The notes under the pieces are model-generated. The model was not told the origin of the DNA. It worked only from the letters and a program-made list of their open reading frames with translations, and did not search any database. Shown here in pieces: positions 47,131-57,974 of a stretch of DNA of 64,000 nucleotides. The stretch comes from Paracentrotus lividus (Eukaryota > Echinodermata > Echinoidea > Camarodonta > Echinidae). The position numbers and the translations under genes are program-made. The stretch lies in NCBI GenBank assembly GCA_940671915.1, contig CALNVZ010003426.1, positions 15,279,525-15,343,524 on the forward strand, in the 5' to 3' direction. How positions within the stretch are numbered: position 1 is the stretch's first letter; each line of letters starts with the position of its first letter.

Positions 47131-47139
47131 TATTTCGCT

Positions 47140-47577
47140 ATACAGGCAAGGGAAGTTTTTGACAAAATAATAATTGATTAGGGGGCCTATACATTGAGAT
47201 TTATCGTAGATAAAATATTACGTATTATCCCCTCCCCTATTGCTCGCCCCTCCGCTCCATAGGAAACGACGTGTGTTAATCTGCTAGAGTGTAGCTGTCA
47301 GGTAAGAGAGTGATTCATAATAAATATCTCTCACATATAATATTATAGAGTATAGGCCTATATTTTGTTTCTCAATCGGCAAGGAAAGTTTTTGTCAAAA
47401 TAATAATGGATTCTAGATTTATATTGAGATTTAACGTATAGGGCCTATAGTAGATACAATATTTACGCACTACCCCCTCCCCTATTCCTCGCCCCTCGGC
47501 TGTGTAGGAAACGACTTGCCCTGTCATAGAGCTGTCATGCAAGAGAGTGATTCAAAATAAATATCTCTCACACGTGT
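47140..47577. repeat. tandem doublet, period about 233 bp
   Basis: GGCAAGGGAAGTTTTTGACA, CCCCTCCCCTATTGCTCGCC, GGAAACGAC and GAGAGTGATTCATAATAAAT occur in the same order at about 47150-47335 and 47383-47572 with moderate divergence. Non-coding. Confidence 0.85.
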
Positions 47578-47830
47578 CTAATCACCTATCGGATGTATCA
47601 CGTCTACTCTTTTCAAGGGGCTCTGAAACGTCTCAAAACCTTCAGCAGTTTGTCAGCCGCTGGCCTCAATTCCAAGCTTAGATGTTCATGATTGCTGACT
47701 CGCATGCTTCCAATTCTATATGTTATTTTAATTTGATTAGGCCTATTTTTTCATCAACCGTGTTTAATTTCATATTGAAAAATTGTAGACATATTTTCTG
47801 TGTGGTGTTGTATGAATGTCTCACCATTTT

Positions 47831-47925
47831 CAGTGGCGGATCCAGGATTAGAAAAAGAGGCGCAGTCCCGATAGGGGGCGCTGCCGGAAAAAAAAATTGT
47901 TTTAAAATTTTAGATTTAAGATTTT
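47831..47925 (+). repeat. hAT-like left end, truncated
   Basis: CAGTGGCGGATCCAGGATTA is the most canonical terminus of the family in this window. No matching right end follows, so the element is truncated or its right end has decayed. The right border given is approximate. Confidence 0.5.
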
Positions 47926-48139
47926 ACAGGAACTAACGGTTTTTCAAATTATAAGAGTGTGTCTAATGCGATCCGCCTAGATCTCATTCTGTCTCTGTCT
48001 CCATGATATTTCTCTCTTTTTGTTGGGTAGTTACAACCTTCCAATATTCAGCCGGATTTTCCTTTCAAATCGAATATCGAAGTAGCTATTTGTACCTGAT
48101 CATTGCGAAGGTTTTGTTTTTTGTTTCTATATCAACGGA

Positions 48140-49235
48140 GCAGCCCTCACCTCCTCCTAATAAAATGGGGGCACTTTTTTTTTGGGGGGGGGGCTCAGAA
48201 TCACCCTTTGTACACCAGTCTTGTGTAATCTGTATGGAAAATCGTTAATGCTGGTTGAGCTTCACCCTCTCTCCTGCAAATTCTTCACGGTTTTGCGTGA
48301 TTATTTTCAGCGAAGATGTTTTGGGGAGGGGGTAACCCCCACCCCTTATACAGCCCCGCCCCTCCAAAAACTTTAAATTTGAGGAAAGGTATAGAACTTC
48401 ACCCCTAATATGTTTCTCCCACATCCCGACACTGTTTCGTGAGGTTACACTGACTAAAAAGGGGGCAATATCAGACTTTCACCCCATGTGCCCCAGCAAT
48501 TCCTAATGCCTGAAACATTCGAGGGAGGGACTGACCCTCATCCCGTGTTATAGCCCCGCCTCTCCAAAAACTTTTCCAAAATGTTGAAGAGGGGTAGAAC
48601 TTCACCCCTTTATGTGGCTCCCAAATCCTAAGTTAACACTAACTTGTCGGATTACCTTGGCGAGTGAGCAGAGGGGCAATATCTGAATATTTTCATGCGA
48701 TTATGTCTTGGGGGCTAACCCTCATCCCTTGTACAGCCACTTCCCTCCAGAACTTTCAATTCCGAAGAGGGGTAAAACTGCACCCCTTATGTTGCTCCGC
48801 AATCCTAACACTTTCTCGTGGGATCACCCTGGCTGAGGAGGGGGGCAATGTCACGTATTCATGCGATCATGTCACAAGTCTTGGGGGCTGAGCCTCGCCC
48901 CTTGTACAGCCCGCACCTCCAAAACTTTCAATTTTGAGGAGGGGTGTAGAACTTCACCCCTTATGGTGTTGCTCCCAAATCCTAATACTATCTCGTTGGA
49001 ACAGCCGGGCTGAGTAGAGGGGCAATGGTATGTATTCATGCGATCATGTCACAAGTCTTGGGGGCTGAACCTCACCCCTTGTACAGCCCCGCCCTCGAAA
49101 TCTTTCAATTTTGAGGAGGGGTAGAACTTCACCCCTTATGTTGCTCCCAAATCCTAACACTGTCTCGTGGGATAAGCCTACCTGAGAAGAAGGGCAATGT
49201 CGTATATTCATGCGATCATGTCACAAGTCGTCGGT
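48140..49235. repeat. tandem array, units of about 173-204 bp
   Basis: The order CTTGGGGGCT, CACCCCTTGTACAGCCCCGC, CTCCAAAACTTTCAATTTTG, AGGAGGGGTAGAACTTCACC, CCTTATGTTGCTCCCAAATC, ACACTGTCTCGTGGGAT, GGGCAATGTC and TATTCATGCGATCATGTC repeats about six times. Recognisable starts are near 48321, 48525, 48708, 48881 and 49058, with a poorer first unit from about 48140. The last three units are the most alike. Non-coding; many stops. Confidence 0.85.
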
Positions 49236-49425
49236 AAATACACTCCAGTCTCAGAGGTTCTCCTTTGACGTCATCCTAAGGTACTGGGGCCCTCTTCCCA
49301 TTGCCTCATCTTCGTGTACTTCCAAATCTGCATTGTACTACTGGCCTGAAAGGAAGAAGGCCATGTGAACATACTCCTAAAAAACCTCCATCTCACGTAT
49401 AGGCCAAAACTACTTGTCATGATTA

Positions 49426-49490
49426 TGGTGGAGTGGTTTGAACAGTCGACTAGAGTATGATAAAAAGGTCATGGGTTCGAGTCCCACCCA
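49426..49490 (+). repeat. tRNA-like Pol III promoter (A and B boxes)
   Basis: TGGTGGAGTGG (49426-49436) differs from the A-box consensus at one base, and GGTTCGAGTCC (49474-49484) is an exact B box, 48 bases apart. Acceptor-stem pairing is absent, so it is not a working tRNA. A tRNA-derived SINE head or tRNA pseudogene fits. It directly follows the tandem array. Confidence 0.45.
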
Positions 49491-49989
49491 ATTCTTTGGA
49501 GAATTATATCGTATTCTACTTTTTCAACTCCATAAACCAGCCAGAGAAGTGCTACCCAGATTTGGAATATTCGCTGTAGGAGGTGGACACGTACATTTAT
49601 TCCAGCGTTATTTCTTCAGGAAAGGGTGTAAAACAACAGTATCATAATCAAACATGATTTATTTTTGGCTCTCAGGCTCAATTCAATTTATTTTCGGTAA
49701 AATCGTCCTGTCGGCCTATGTAAGTATAATTTCAAGTTTATAAGGGTCATGTGCGTTATTCCTCTCTATTATTTTTCATAACGACACATAAAAAGCCTAG
49801 ACCTCTCATTGTATTTTTAAACAGGCTAAATAGTAAACAAAATTGTCATCAAAAGCTACACTATACACTATTTTACCCAAATTCTAAAAAAAAAAAAATC
49901 TTTTCCAGATGTTAAATAATTTGATTCTAAGATCCAACACTTTCAAGTTTGACCTCTGTTAATACCAATATTACTTTCTTGTATTTTGT

Positions 49990-50158
49990 TTCAAATTTAG
50001 TTTATTGATTGAACTTTATTTTGATTTTGAATGTTTGTATATTTCATCATGTATTTTGTAAACGATTTTGTAAACTGGATGTATTTCAGCCTTCGGGCTG
50101 CCATGTTCAGCTTTTTAAAATAAACCATTCAATAAAAATAAAAATAAATAAATAAATT
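49990..50158 (+). repeat. LINE-like 3' end with UUCG hairpin and AATAAA tail
   Basis: T-rich 3' UTR-like DNA with CAGCC-TTCG-GGCTG (50087-50100), a stem closed by C(UUCG)G, then AAAATAAACCATTCAATAAAA and AAATAAATAAAT repeats. Stem-loop plus short tandem tail is the usual layout of CR1/L2-like 3' ends. No coding part is upstream. Confidence 0.5.
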
Positions 50159-50159
50159 G

Positions 50160-50750
50160 TGCGGAATGGAAGCCAAGATGATTTGCCACTTTTCTTGGAG
50201 AGGCTAGTCATAATTATGTCATTTCTGTTCATCACAAAAAGCAGGACGTGTGTGTCTTTTGAAAAGCATTGCGATTTTTGTCTGTGTCTGCCGTCTCTTT
50301 TAGAAATTTAACCCAACCAAAAGAAAATGAAATTCACTAAACTTCTCTGTTGCAAATATTTCCCATTGCACAATAGTATTATTAAGGAAGTCTGACCCCA
50401 TCAGATATGTGAGGATTAATATTGGGATTAGCCAAAGGATTATTGTTTATACTGATCGATTAGCACAGGAAGTGATGAGTTGTTCCACAAGAGGATAAGA
50501 TGTATCATGATTAACGCGTTACGTTAATAGCCTATGGCCTTTGGTCCTTTCACTTTATCTTGATTTCATTTCTTGGTTTAGATATATTTTGATATCTCGA
50601 TTGAGATCTCTTGAATGAGGATTACTATTAGTGGAAATTAGGCCAAAGATATTGTTTTTAGATATTACAATTTAGGGATTTGTGTATAATGTATACATAA
50701 GTCAGTATGTGTTTTCGAATAATTGTTTTACTGCACATATTGCAAGGTTT
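50160..50750. other. no recognisable gene
   Basis: AT-rich DNA without recognisable features. Confidence 0.5.
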
Positions 50751-50751
50751 G

Positions 50752-51015
50752 TTGATCCGAATGTTAGTCCAAAGGATCGGTGGCTCCAAGGTTCGGTGGT
50801 CCGAATGTTTTATTTGAAATAGGGTTCGATAAATTAAGTAATTCCTATATTAGTATTACATTTTGGGATTAACGAACCTTGTTTAATATTCGGATTAACG
50901 AACCCTATTACACTTTGAGCTTAATAAATTATATTTTATTTTCTGAGATTCGAACGTTAGATTAACGAACTATCTAATTTTCCGAAAGAAAACGAACATT
51001 TTCAGAAAACGAACA
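50752..51015 (+). repeat. degenerate GATTAACGAAC minisatellite
   Basis: GGATTAACGAACCTTGTTT, CGGATTAACGAACCCTATT, TAGATTAACGAACTATCT, plus TTGATCCGAATGTTAGTCC and GAAATAGGGTTCG phrases, repeat with heavy divergence. Same family as 4660-4762. Confidence 0.55.
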
Positions 51016-51213
51016 TCAACCTGATTATGCAGAAGAAATCAGAAATTAGTATGGGTTGCCTTGCTTATCTCGTTTCAAGCATCGTTCGCGTCATTACAAA
51101 AACGAAAAAAAAATATCCTGAGTGGGATCATGAACACGGTGAAATTGAGGAAAGTTGTTTGCTCTTGGAATTGCCAGCTTCAATCGACAGTTCCAACTCA
51201 CCCGTCTCATTTG

Positions 51214-51480
51214 CGAAGGGTTAACGAAGAGAAGAGTTGACAGCTTGGGAATGTGAATTGGTGTTTCTCTGGGCGATAGGGGTAGCCAGGGATTTCGAGC
51301 GAGGGGCGCGTCCCCCTCCCCCTCCCTCCATATGTATTTATATTTTCTTCTCTGGCTTTCAACTTTAAATTTTGCGAAGGGTTTAGTAATAGAAGAGTTG
51401 ACAGCTTGGGAATGAATGGGGTATCCAGGGGTTTCGGGAGAGGGGTGTGCCCCCAACCCGCCCTTAAAATTCATCCAGCA
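51214..51480. repeat. direct repeat doublet, period about 160 bp
   Basis: TTGCGAAGGGTT, AGAAGAGTTGACAGCTTGGG, GGGGTA(G/T)CCAGG and GTTTCG occur at 51214-51300 and again at 51373-51445. This duplication creates the 126-codon minus-strand frame at 51094-51474, which carries matching internal repeats and is not accepted as a gene. Confidence 0.75.
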
Positions 51481-51557
51481 CCCTGCCCCCAGCTTTTTTT
51501 TGAAATATAGTACTGACTTTCTTTTGTTTTAGGGGACATAAAAATATGAGGTACGTC

Positions 51558-51558
<1 letters not shown>

Positions 51559-51591
<33 letters not shown>
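51559..51591. repeat. C run, about 32 bases
   Basis: Uninterrupted C tract in non-coding DNA. Confidence 0.95.
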
Positions 51592-52036
51592 ATCTATAGG
51601 CAAACTAGTATTTCAGAAATGACACGTATTGCATATAGGCCCCAAATTGTATAACTGTATACGTGCAATGTGGCAACATACTGTCACCAAAGATAATAAG
51701 ACCGATATATTGGGCATTGGTTGTGATGCATTTTCCCGGCCTTCTTCTTTTCTTTCACTTTTACCTATGACTCACAGAATCGTTCTTGACATTGAATATG
51801 AGTTATGTCACCGGGTGGAACTGAAAATGTGTCATATCGTTTAAATGAATATGAATTGCCAGTATAGTTCACTCAATCTCCACTTGTCATGTTCTTTCGT
51901 GGAGAAAAGGCTTCAAAGATATACAAGAAGCCCGCTGGTCATTTATTGTGACGTTTTGCTTTGATTTGAGCAAGGAGATTACCGTACATTTGAGTCAGTG
52001 TAATAGTCCAGCAGCAGATTGCAATTTTGGGGCCTA

Positions 52037-52370
52037 ACCTTGTTTTGGCGTCTATAGTTTTTTTTTCAACGGATTATGATTGCCTAAACATTCTATTTGA
52101 AGAATCCGATTGCTGACACTTTGTCAGCATTGAGCATTTTGAGATATGTGACGTCATACAAAATGGCCGCCAAATTACCCAATCTCCCTCTAGAGTTGAG
52201 AAAGTAGATGTTTAATATGGACATTTCAACAACATTAGGGAGCTAATGTCTGCATATCTCTTAGACCATTTCTAAATATTGTTTTTTTAGGTCACATGGC
52301 CATACATTACATGCTTATTTGCATATTGTCCATAGCGCCCTCAATTTTGAAGTATTAGTTTTCATGAAAT
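52037..52370 (+). repeat. interspersed repeat R5, plus-strand copy
   Basis: ACCTTGTTTTGGCGTCTATAG, CAACGGATTATGATTGCCTA, GACACTTTGTCAGCATTGAG, GACGTCATACAAAATGGC, TCTAAATATTGTTTT and ATAGCGCCCTCAATTTTGAA appear in this order, and in reverse complement at 55440-55752 and 59885-60201. Non-coding; class unknown. Confidence 0.75.
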
Positions 52371-52675
52371 ATATGTGCTCCCGAAATGATAGGTTTCAAG
52401 CCCCCCCCCCCCATATTTTCTCTGAAAATACCAGTCAAGAAGGGATAAGCCTACATACATTATTTTTCATTAAAGCAGTGAGGATTGGTTTAATGGCTCA
52501 AATTTTTATTCCAATAACAGGTTTTCATTTAGATGGTGTTATATGAATAATATTCAATGTGAAACAAATTAAAACATTTATTGGTTCTTTTCGACCTCTA
52601 AAATGAGGGAGGATAATTCTGGAGAATTGATACACTATCCTGTTAATGAAATAAAGAACGAGCCTCTAAAGGTAA

Positions 52676-52692
52676 TTAATAATAATAGTAGT

Positions 52693-52726
<34 letters not shown>

Positions 52727-53330
52727 TCTTATATAGCGCCCTTCAAAATAAATTTGCTCAAGGCGCTTCACATAAAAAACCAAAACCAAAACCAAAACAC
52801 AACAGTAAGAAAGGTGACTTGCTCTCCAAATTAGCATAAACAGATCAGAGGAGAACAAATATGTCTTCAATTTGTTCTTAAATGTTTGAACCGTTGTATA
52901 AAAAACGAATTTCAAGAGGAAGACCATTCCAAATTTTGGGACCTGCAAAACTAATAGTTTGTTCATATTTTTTGGAATTGATCTTTGGAATTTTCAAAAG
53001 AAGGTTGTCTGTTCGAGATCGTAAAGAGTTATTTGACTGTGTGAGAAATGAAAACATGTTTGAAATGTATTGAGGAGACAAATTATGAATAGACTTAAAA
53101 ACAATCAATGCTACTTTAATTTAACAAAATCTCTTCGAGACAGGTAACCAGTGCAAAACTCTTAGTAGAGGTGTGGCATGATCAAATTATAATACGGGCG
53201 CGCGCGTTTTGGATACGCTGAAGCCTTTCAATAACAGAAACTTCGATATTAACAAACAAAGAATTTGCAAAATCTAATCGGCTCAGCACCAAAGATTGAA
53301 TATATTTATTTGATGACTTTTCAAATGTAT
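52676..53330 (-). pseudogene. 3' end of an L2/CR1-like LINE
   Basis: On the minus strand, successive frames give LVLSRLDFANSLF, VIERLQRIQNARA, HATPLLRVLHWLPVS, IVFKSIHNLSPQYISNMFSF, SLRSRTDNLLL, GPKIWNGLPLEIR and TFKNKLKTYLF, the well-known C-terminal block order of L2/CR1-like reverse transcriptases. Frameshifts and stops separate them. The 3' UTR then reads GAAGCGCCTTGAGC ... GGGCGCTATATAAGAATTT and ends in (ATT)n (52676-52723), the templated tail typical of these LINEs. The catalytic core is missing, so the copy is 5'-truncated. Confidence 0.88.
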
Positions 53331-53539
53331 TATTTTTGGTTACATTTTCAGGGGAAGAGCTCAGTTGGGAACATTTATTATGGTTTTGATCAACATATGG
53401 CTAATTTAACCTTGCTATTATAAATGACTTTTTCTATTTAGAAAACTTTAACTTTTGATATTGCTCTGCATGCCTCTGGATTCTGGGGTCACTACATTAT
53501 ATATATTACACTATATTACACCAGATCAATGTTGGACAT

Positions 53540-55400
53540 AGGACTTTGCTTTGGGGTAAACCCTTCCAGGTCTTCAAGGGTACATGGTTCAATTAGGTGG
53601 GCACAACCATGATAACAGCAAGCATTCCATGGTTCTGCTCTTCCCCCACACTCACAGCATGTCCTTCCTCGTATACCAACTTTCCAAAAAGACCTTACAG
53701 CGTCCTGTGCCTGTTCCTAGATGGCTCAGGCATGATCACGTTGGCCATTATGACCTGGTGAAGGAATTTTTTGCACTTATGAATAGCCTGTGTGACATTT
53801 CCTAGAGATGGTGGTCCACAGGATCAGCCTAAGTTATGGGCAGAGTTATCAAGGGATACTGTAGAATGGAGGAAACTTGTCTTGATTTCAGTTTTTGTGG
53901 TAGGATTGTGATGTAGTTGGATGGAGACCCCCTCCTGTTTTGTCAAAGGAATGTTCATGTGAGCAATGCAGAGATCGTCAACATACAAGAAACTGTATTG
54001 GGGTGTATTGGTTGGTCACTGGTATACACATTGAAGAGCAGAGAGGCAATGACACTCCCTTCTGGGAGACCATTTTCATCTTGCGCCATCTGCTGCGCTG
54101 GTCATCAAAGCTGGTTTTTCACCAATTCGTTGGTAAGTTACAAAACAACTTTATAAACGACTGGTGATCAGTTCTTGTGCTAAATGGTTTAGCAGGTGAT
54201 TTAGTACAGCACCCAAGAACTTATCCCGTTGCTCGTAAAGTCGTTCTTAACTTTAAGGACGACATAATATTGAAACCAGAAGAACCGTCTGTTTGATAGC
54301 AGGTTCAGGAGTAGCTTGGTCAGCTTCACATCGTTGTCATCTCAAAGAATTTACTGGTAAGAATCTTATGGTTTACAGTTTCATAGGCTGCTGGGAGGTG
54401 AACAAAAGCTATTCGGTAATAAGCTCTTCTTCAAACCCATCCTCGATGTGCTGTGTGAGGTTCAGGAGTTGGCTAGTACAGGATTTTCCTGGCCGGAAAC
54501 CTGTCTTTTAGTTTTCAGGAATGAGGAGGTCATCATCAATGGTGACAATACGATTTTAGTAAGTATGAGTCTTTCAAAGAGTTGCATGATAGGCCTACAT
54601 GTATGACATAGTAGATCGAGAGATGGGCATATAGCTCTTAGATATGGCTGGATCTTTTCCCGGTTTAAGCAGGACAACGACTCTTGATTTCCTCCATATC
54701 TTTCGGGAATGTATTGGTACCCATGCAATTCAGCATATCAAGCAGCCACTGAAGCTCAACAGGTCCAAGGTGATTGATCTGTGCGGCAGAGGATGTCGTC
54801 AAGGCCTGCTGCATTGTTGTTCTTCATGTCTTGATACCATTACACAGGATTTTCATGCTGAGAAGGTCTTGTCCGGTCTGAGGGCTCTTGGAAGCATTCT
54901 TCAGCATCTTGGGGAAGCTTCGCTCCCTGGAACAGTGATCAGGCTTTCCCTGACTGGTCAGGAGCTAGTGGGCAACTTGGTCAGCAGTGACATGTGGTCT
55001 TGGTTGGGTTTTGTGGCAGTCATTTCCCAGAATCCGATTTGTTTTCCAGGCTTCCTACTGCTGTGGGTCATATGCGGAATCGGTTTCTCGCATTGGTTGG
55101 CAATGTTGACACCGGTCACGGTTGTGTCTGCGTCTCCATCGTTCGCTGAGGAAGGAAGAGGGGAGCTTTGTATCATGAATGAGTATCATGTGACTTGCAT
55201 CTGCTCAGTTTTCGACGAGTTTGCCGCTTCCATTGGGTTCTCTATATTTCCATTTAACATGATGTCTGTTGAAGTCTTCAATAGCCACATTGATGTGGTC
55301 TCCAGATACTTCATGGGGGAGGTTAAAAGTCTGAGTGGGACGTTTATAGGCAGAGCTTACAGAGAGATTGAATTTGGCTGGTTTAGGCAACACAATCTGC
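53540..55400 (-). pseudogene. Jockey-like LINE remnant, copy 1
   Basis: Read on the minus strand: an endonuclease remnant with IEDFNRHHVKW (55268-55279 covers EDFN; the usual Gly before DFN is Glu) and LIHDTKLPSSF, ERWRRRHNRD; then reverse-transcriptase pieces VVLLKPGKDP, LLCHT, LFERLILTK, GFRPGKSCTSQLLNL, AYETVNH-like sequence, NGLPEGSV, LLFNVYTSDQP; and near the end a Cys/Glu-rich GEEEQ-type C-terminal piece. Many stops and frameshifts; the 5' half of the endonuclease is absent. The long plus-strand frame 54644-55405 is antisense to this and is not a gene. Confidence 0.8.
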
Positions 55401-55439
55401 CCTAAATTGGAAGAAAATGAGACCTATCATGTTGAATAG

Positions 55440-55752
55440 CACACATTTTTTTAAAAATTTAACAATAGAGAGCGCTATAAACAAATATACAAATTATCTT
55501 GACATTTATGTCATGCGATATAACAAAACAATATTTAGTAAAGTTTCCAGAGACATTCAGACATTAATTAGCTGACTAAAAGTGTAGTTTTACACATTTT
55601 AGAAGAAAATTCTGTTTTTTGGCGGCCATTTTGTATGACGTCACATATCTCAAAATCCAATGCTGACAGAGTGTCAGCAATCGTTTCTTCATACTGAAGG
55701 TTTAGGCAATCATAATCCGTTGAAAAAAAAACTATAGACGCCAAAACAAGGT
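55440..55752 (-). repeat. interspersed repeat R5, minus-strand copy 1
   Basis: Reverse-complement counterpart of 52037-52370, lying just upstream (on the minus strand) of the truncated LINE. Confidence 0.75.
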
Positions 55753-55799
55753 ACATCGAGATGGCGGCCAGACTATAATAGACCGTTATTAAGATTAAA

Positions 55800-56290
55800 T
55801 GTGACAATCTGACACTGAATATTAATCGTGTAAGAAAATCGCCTCAAAGCGAAATTTGTAATGCTTTGTCCATGGTTATTCTCAGGGTTATTTAGAGTGG
55901 CGGATTTAAGGGATAAGTATTTGGTTTCAGTGTTCTAGTCATAAAGATATAATAAAAGTAATGTTGTAAATGTAATATGATTATAATCAATTGAATTCAC
56001 AGTTTACTCCACAATTAAAAATGTAGGGAGTGTGCAATTAGAAAAAAAATAGGCATATAGACCTATATTAATAGGCATTATCGAGAACATAAATTGGTAA
56101 AAACAAACATGACTTGAATACAAATAACATAATGGAATGGAATAATAGTTATCTAATCTAAACACATATAAAATGTATATAAATGTTATGCTATGATTAA
56201 TTTATTTCATATCGTAATATGCAATGTAATGTACCATAATAACATCATCATAAAGAAAATAGATAAAATAGTAGGACAAATCTGGTTCCA
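55800..56290. other. no recognisable gene
   Basis: AT-rich DNA within the duplicated segment. Equivalent to about 60250-60745 in copy 2. Confidence 0.5.
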
Positions 56291-56297
56291 AGTACAG

Positions 56298-56714
56298 TAG
56301 GGGAGAGTGGGGTTACAATGTTTCAACTTACCCCATACCTTGTTCCAACTACCCCCGTGTCTGGGGTTAGTTGGAACAACTTGACATGGTCTTGTTGAAG
56401 ATGGATTTTTTTTTCCGGAACCATCACTAAAAGGCGCGGTTCCACTGGCTTTTTAGGATGATTTGCGAATGAATTGCGGTTTGTTTGTTTTTGTTTGTTT
56501 TTTGTTGCGGATGAACGAAGTTTGTATACGCAACTCATGCGCAGTTAATCCTCCCGCCAGTGGGACCGGGCCTTAAGTTAAGAATTTTATGGGGTACATT
56601 TGTAGCATACAGATATACACTCAAGCTGATTGTTTATTGTTTCTTGAAATAAATCCGCTTTTGTTTTACGGCCATTTTTGTGAAAAATGTTCCATATAAC
56701 CCCGCTCTCCCCTA
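56298..56714. mobile_element. MITE with TAGGGGAGAGTGGGGTTA ends, copy 1
   Basis: Left end TAGGGGAGAGTGGGGTTA; right end TAACCCCGCTCTCCCCTA. The interior includes a self-complementary CCCCGTGTCTGGGG patch and a second inserted element (56429-56575). No coding capacity. Confidence 0.8.
56429..56575. mobile_element. MITE nested inside the 56298-56714 element
   Basis: Left GGCGCGGTTCCACTGGC; right GCCAGTGGGACCGGGCCTTA, imperfect inverse. It lies wholly inside the outer element, so it inserted later or belongs to a composite family. Confidence 0.65.
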
Positions 56715-56719
56715 CGTGT

Positions 56720-57926
56720 ATTTTCATAATCATAAATCGTTATTCGCATAAGGCTGACCATTCTGTGACCGAGGCGTGCATGAAATGGACGTGTAGTAAT
56801 GGGTGAAATATGAAATCGACCGAGGGAATCAAAATTCCACCACGGCTATTTTCACCACGATCTCCTAAAGTATGCGTATGTACAGATAGTCTGCGTGTAG
56901 TAAGTATATCAGCCGGTCCGTTTCTTGGCGTAGTAATGTTGAAACAAAAAAAAAAAACAAAAAAACAATACGATTTATTTTAACAAATTAGGTAATTCAA
57001 GTTACGTTTAATTGTATGTAAATAAATAAATTACTACAAGAGACGTTGTTCCAAGGAGATTAGACATGAAAAATACAGAATGAATATTTTTGGAACATCA
57101 CTTTAACTGTAAGTTAGATCGACAAAGGACTGGACGAAATTCATCACCAGTTTATTAAATTTCATCTTTCATGTATTTACGTACATTAAGCTTTCTTCGC
57201 TATCCCTCTTGGCCTATATGTTTTTTTTTTTTGTTTTTTTTTTTTCAATTCCCTATATTAGGCCAATATTCAATAATGTCTGTAGTTTTATTCGTCCCTG
57301 GTTTTATTCAATGTGTTACTGATTTTCTTTATACTTAACTTAGATATTTGTTATCAATAATAATTCTACCATTCTATATTATTTATTATGGAAGATAGCA
57401 AAGACATACCAATGTAGGACATGCATCTCACAACTGCATTTACAAAAGCATGACCATCGTCTGTATTTTGCAGACTAATAATTTGACAGGCCCTCGTCAA
57501 TTCTCTGACACGCTCAGGAATCAATTCATTTACAAATTTCATCCAAATCTACTTCTCGGCAGGAAGGGTCACTCAGTTGCTGACCAATGCAGCTGCCCCT
57601 CAAAGTGGCTCAAATTTGAAGCGATGTTTTAGGGCAGGTGTGAAATTTCATGTATTTGCAGCGACCAGTTCGCATTCGTACTTTCAGGGGAAGTGCGATA
57701 ACATAAGCATGATAAGTGTAGGGTTGCGCTCATAAAAATATTTAACGGCTGTTTATTAATTTCATTTTTTTTTTTTTGTTGAGGACTGTTTGATGAAGCA
57801 TTTCCGACAATTTTTATGAACGCTAATTTATATTGAATAAGGAAATTGTTTATTTAATTGTCGATTTATTTAATTATCCATATGATTTTTTTGTTTTCTA
57901 TTTGAGCTGTGAATTCTCTCTTTTTT
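56720..57926. other. no recognisable gene
   Basis: AT-rich DNA with T runs near 57223 and 57767. Frames around 57450-57632 show no domain. Confidence 0.5.
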
Positions 57927-57951
57927 NNNNNNNNNNNNNNNNNNNNNNNNN
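57927..57951. other. assembly gap, exactly 25 Ns
   Basis: A fixed small N run at the junction of the two near-identical segments. Fixed-length short gaps are commonly placeholders for zero or negative estimated distance. Confidence 1.
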
Positions 57952-57974
57952 TTACACCAGATCAATGTTGGACA

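Larger units (their letters stand above)
53515..57915. repeat. 4.4-kb duplicated segment, copy 1
   Basis: Near-identical along its length to 57952-62373, differing mainly by one- and two-base indels and a few substitutions. Similarity starts at TTACACCAGATCAATG and ends at GAGCTGTGA, about 12 bases before the 25-N gap. Contents: Jockey-like LINE remnant, repeat R5 (minus) and a MITE nested in a MITE. Probably an allelic contig end overlapping the next contig; see findings. Confidence 0.9.

Noticed and set aside
48140..49235. CRISPR-like regularly repeated array
   Set aside because: Units are about 175 bp with no short constant repeat and variable spacer pattern; eukaryotic tandem repeat.
51094..51474. 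126-codon minus-strand open frame with internal peptide repeats
   Set aside because: The repeats come from a local DNA duplication of about 160 bp; no domain, no conserved start context.
54644..55405. 253-codon plus-strand open frame, the longest in the window
   Set aside because: It lies antisense to a recognisable Jockey-like LINE remnant, is broken in the near-identical copy 2, and its peptide shows no domain.
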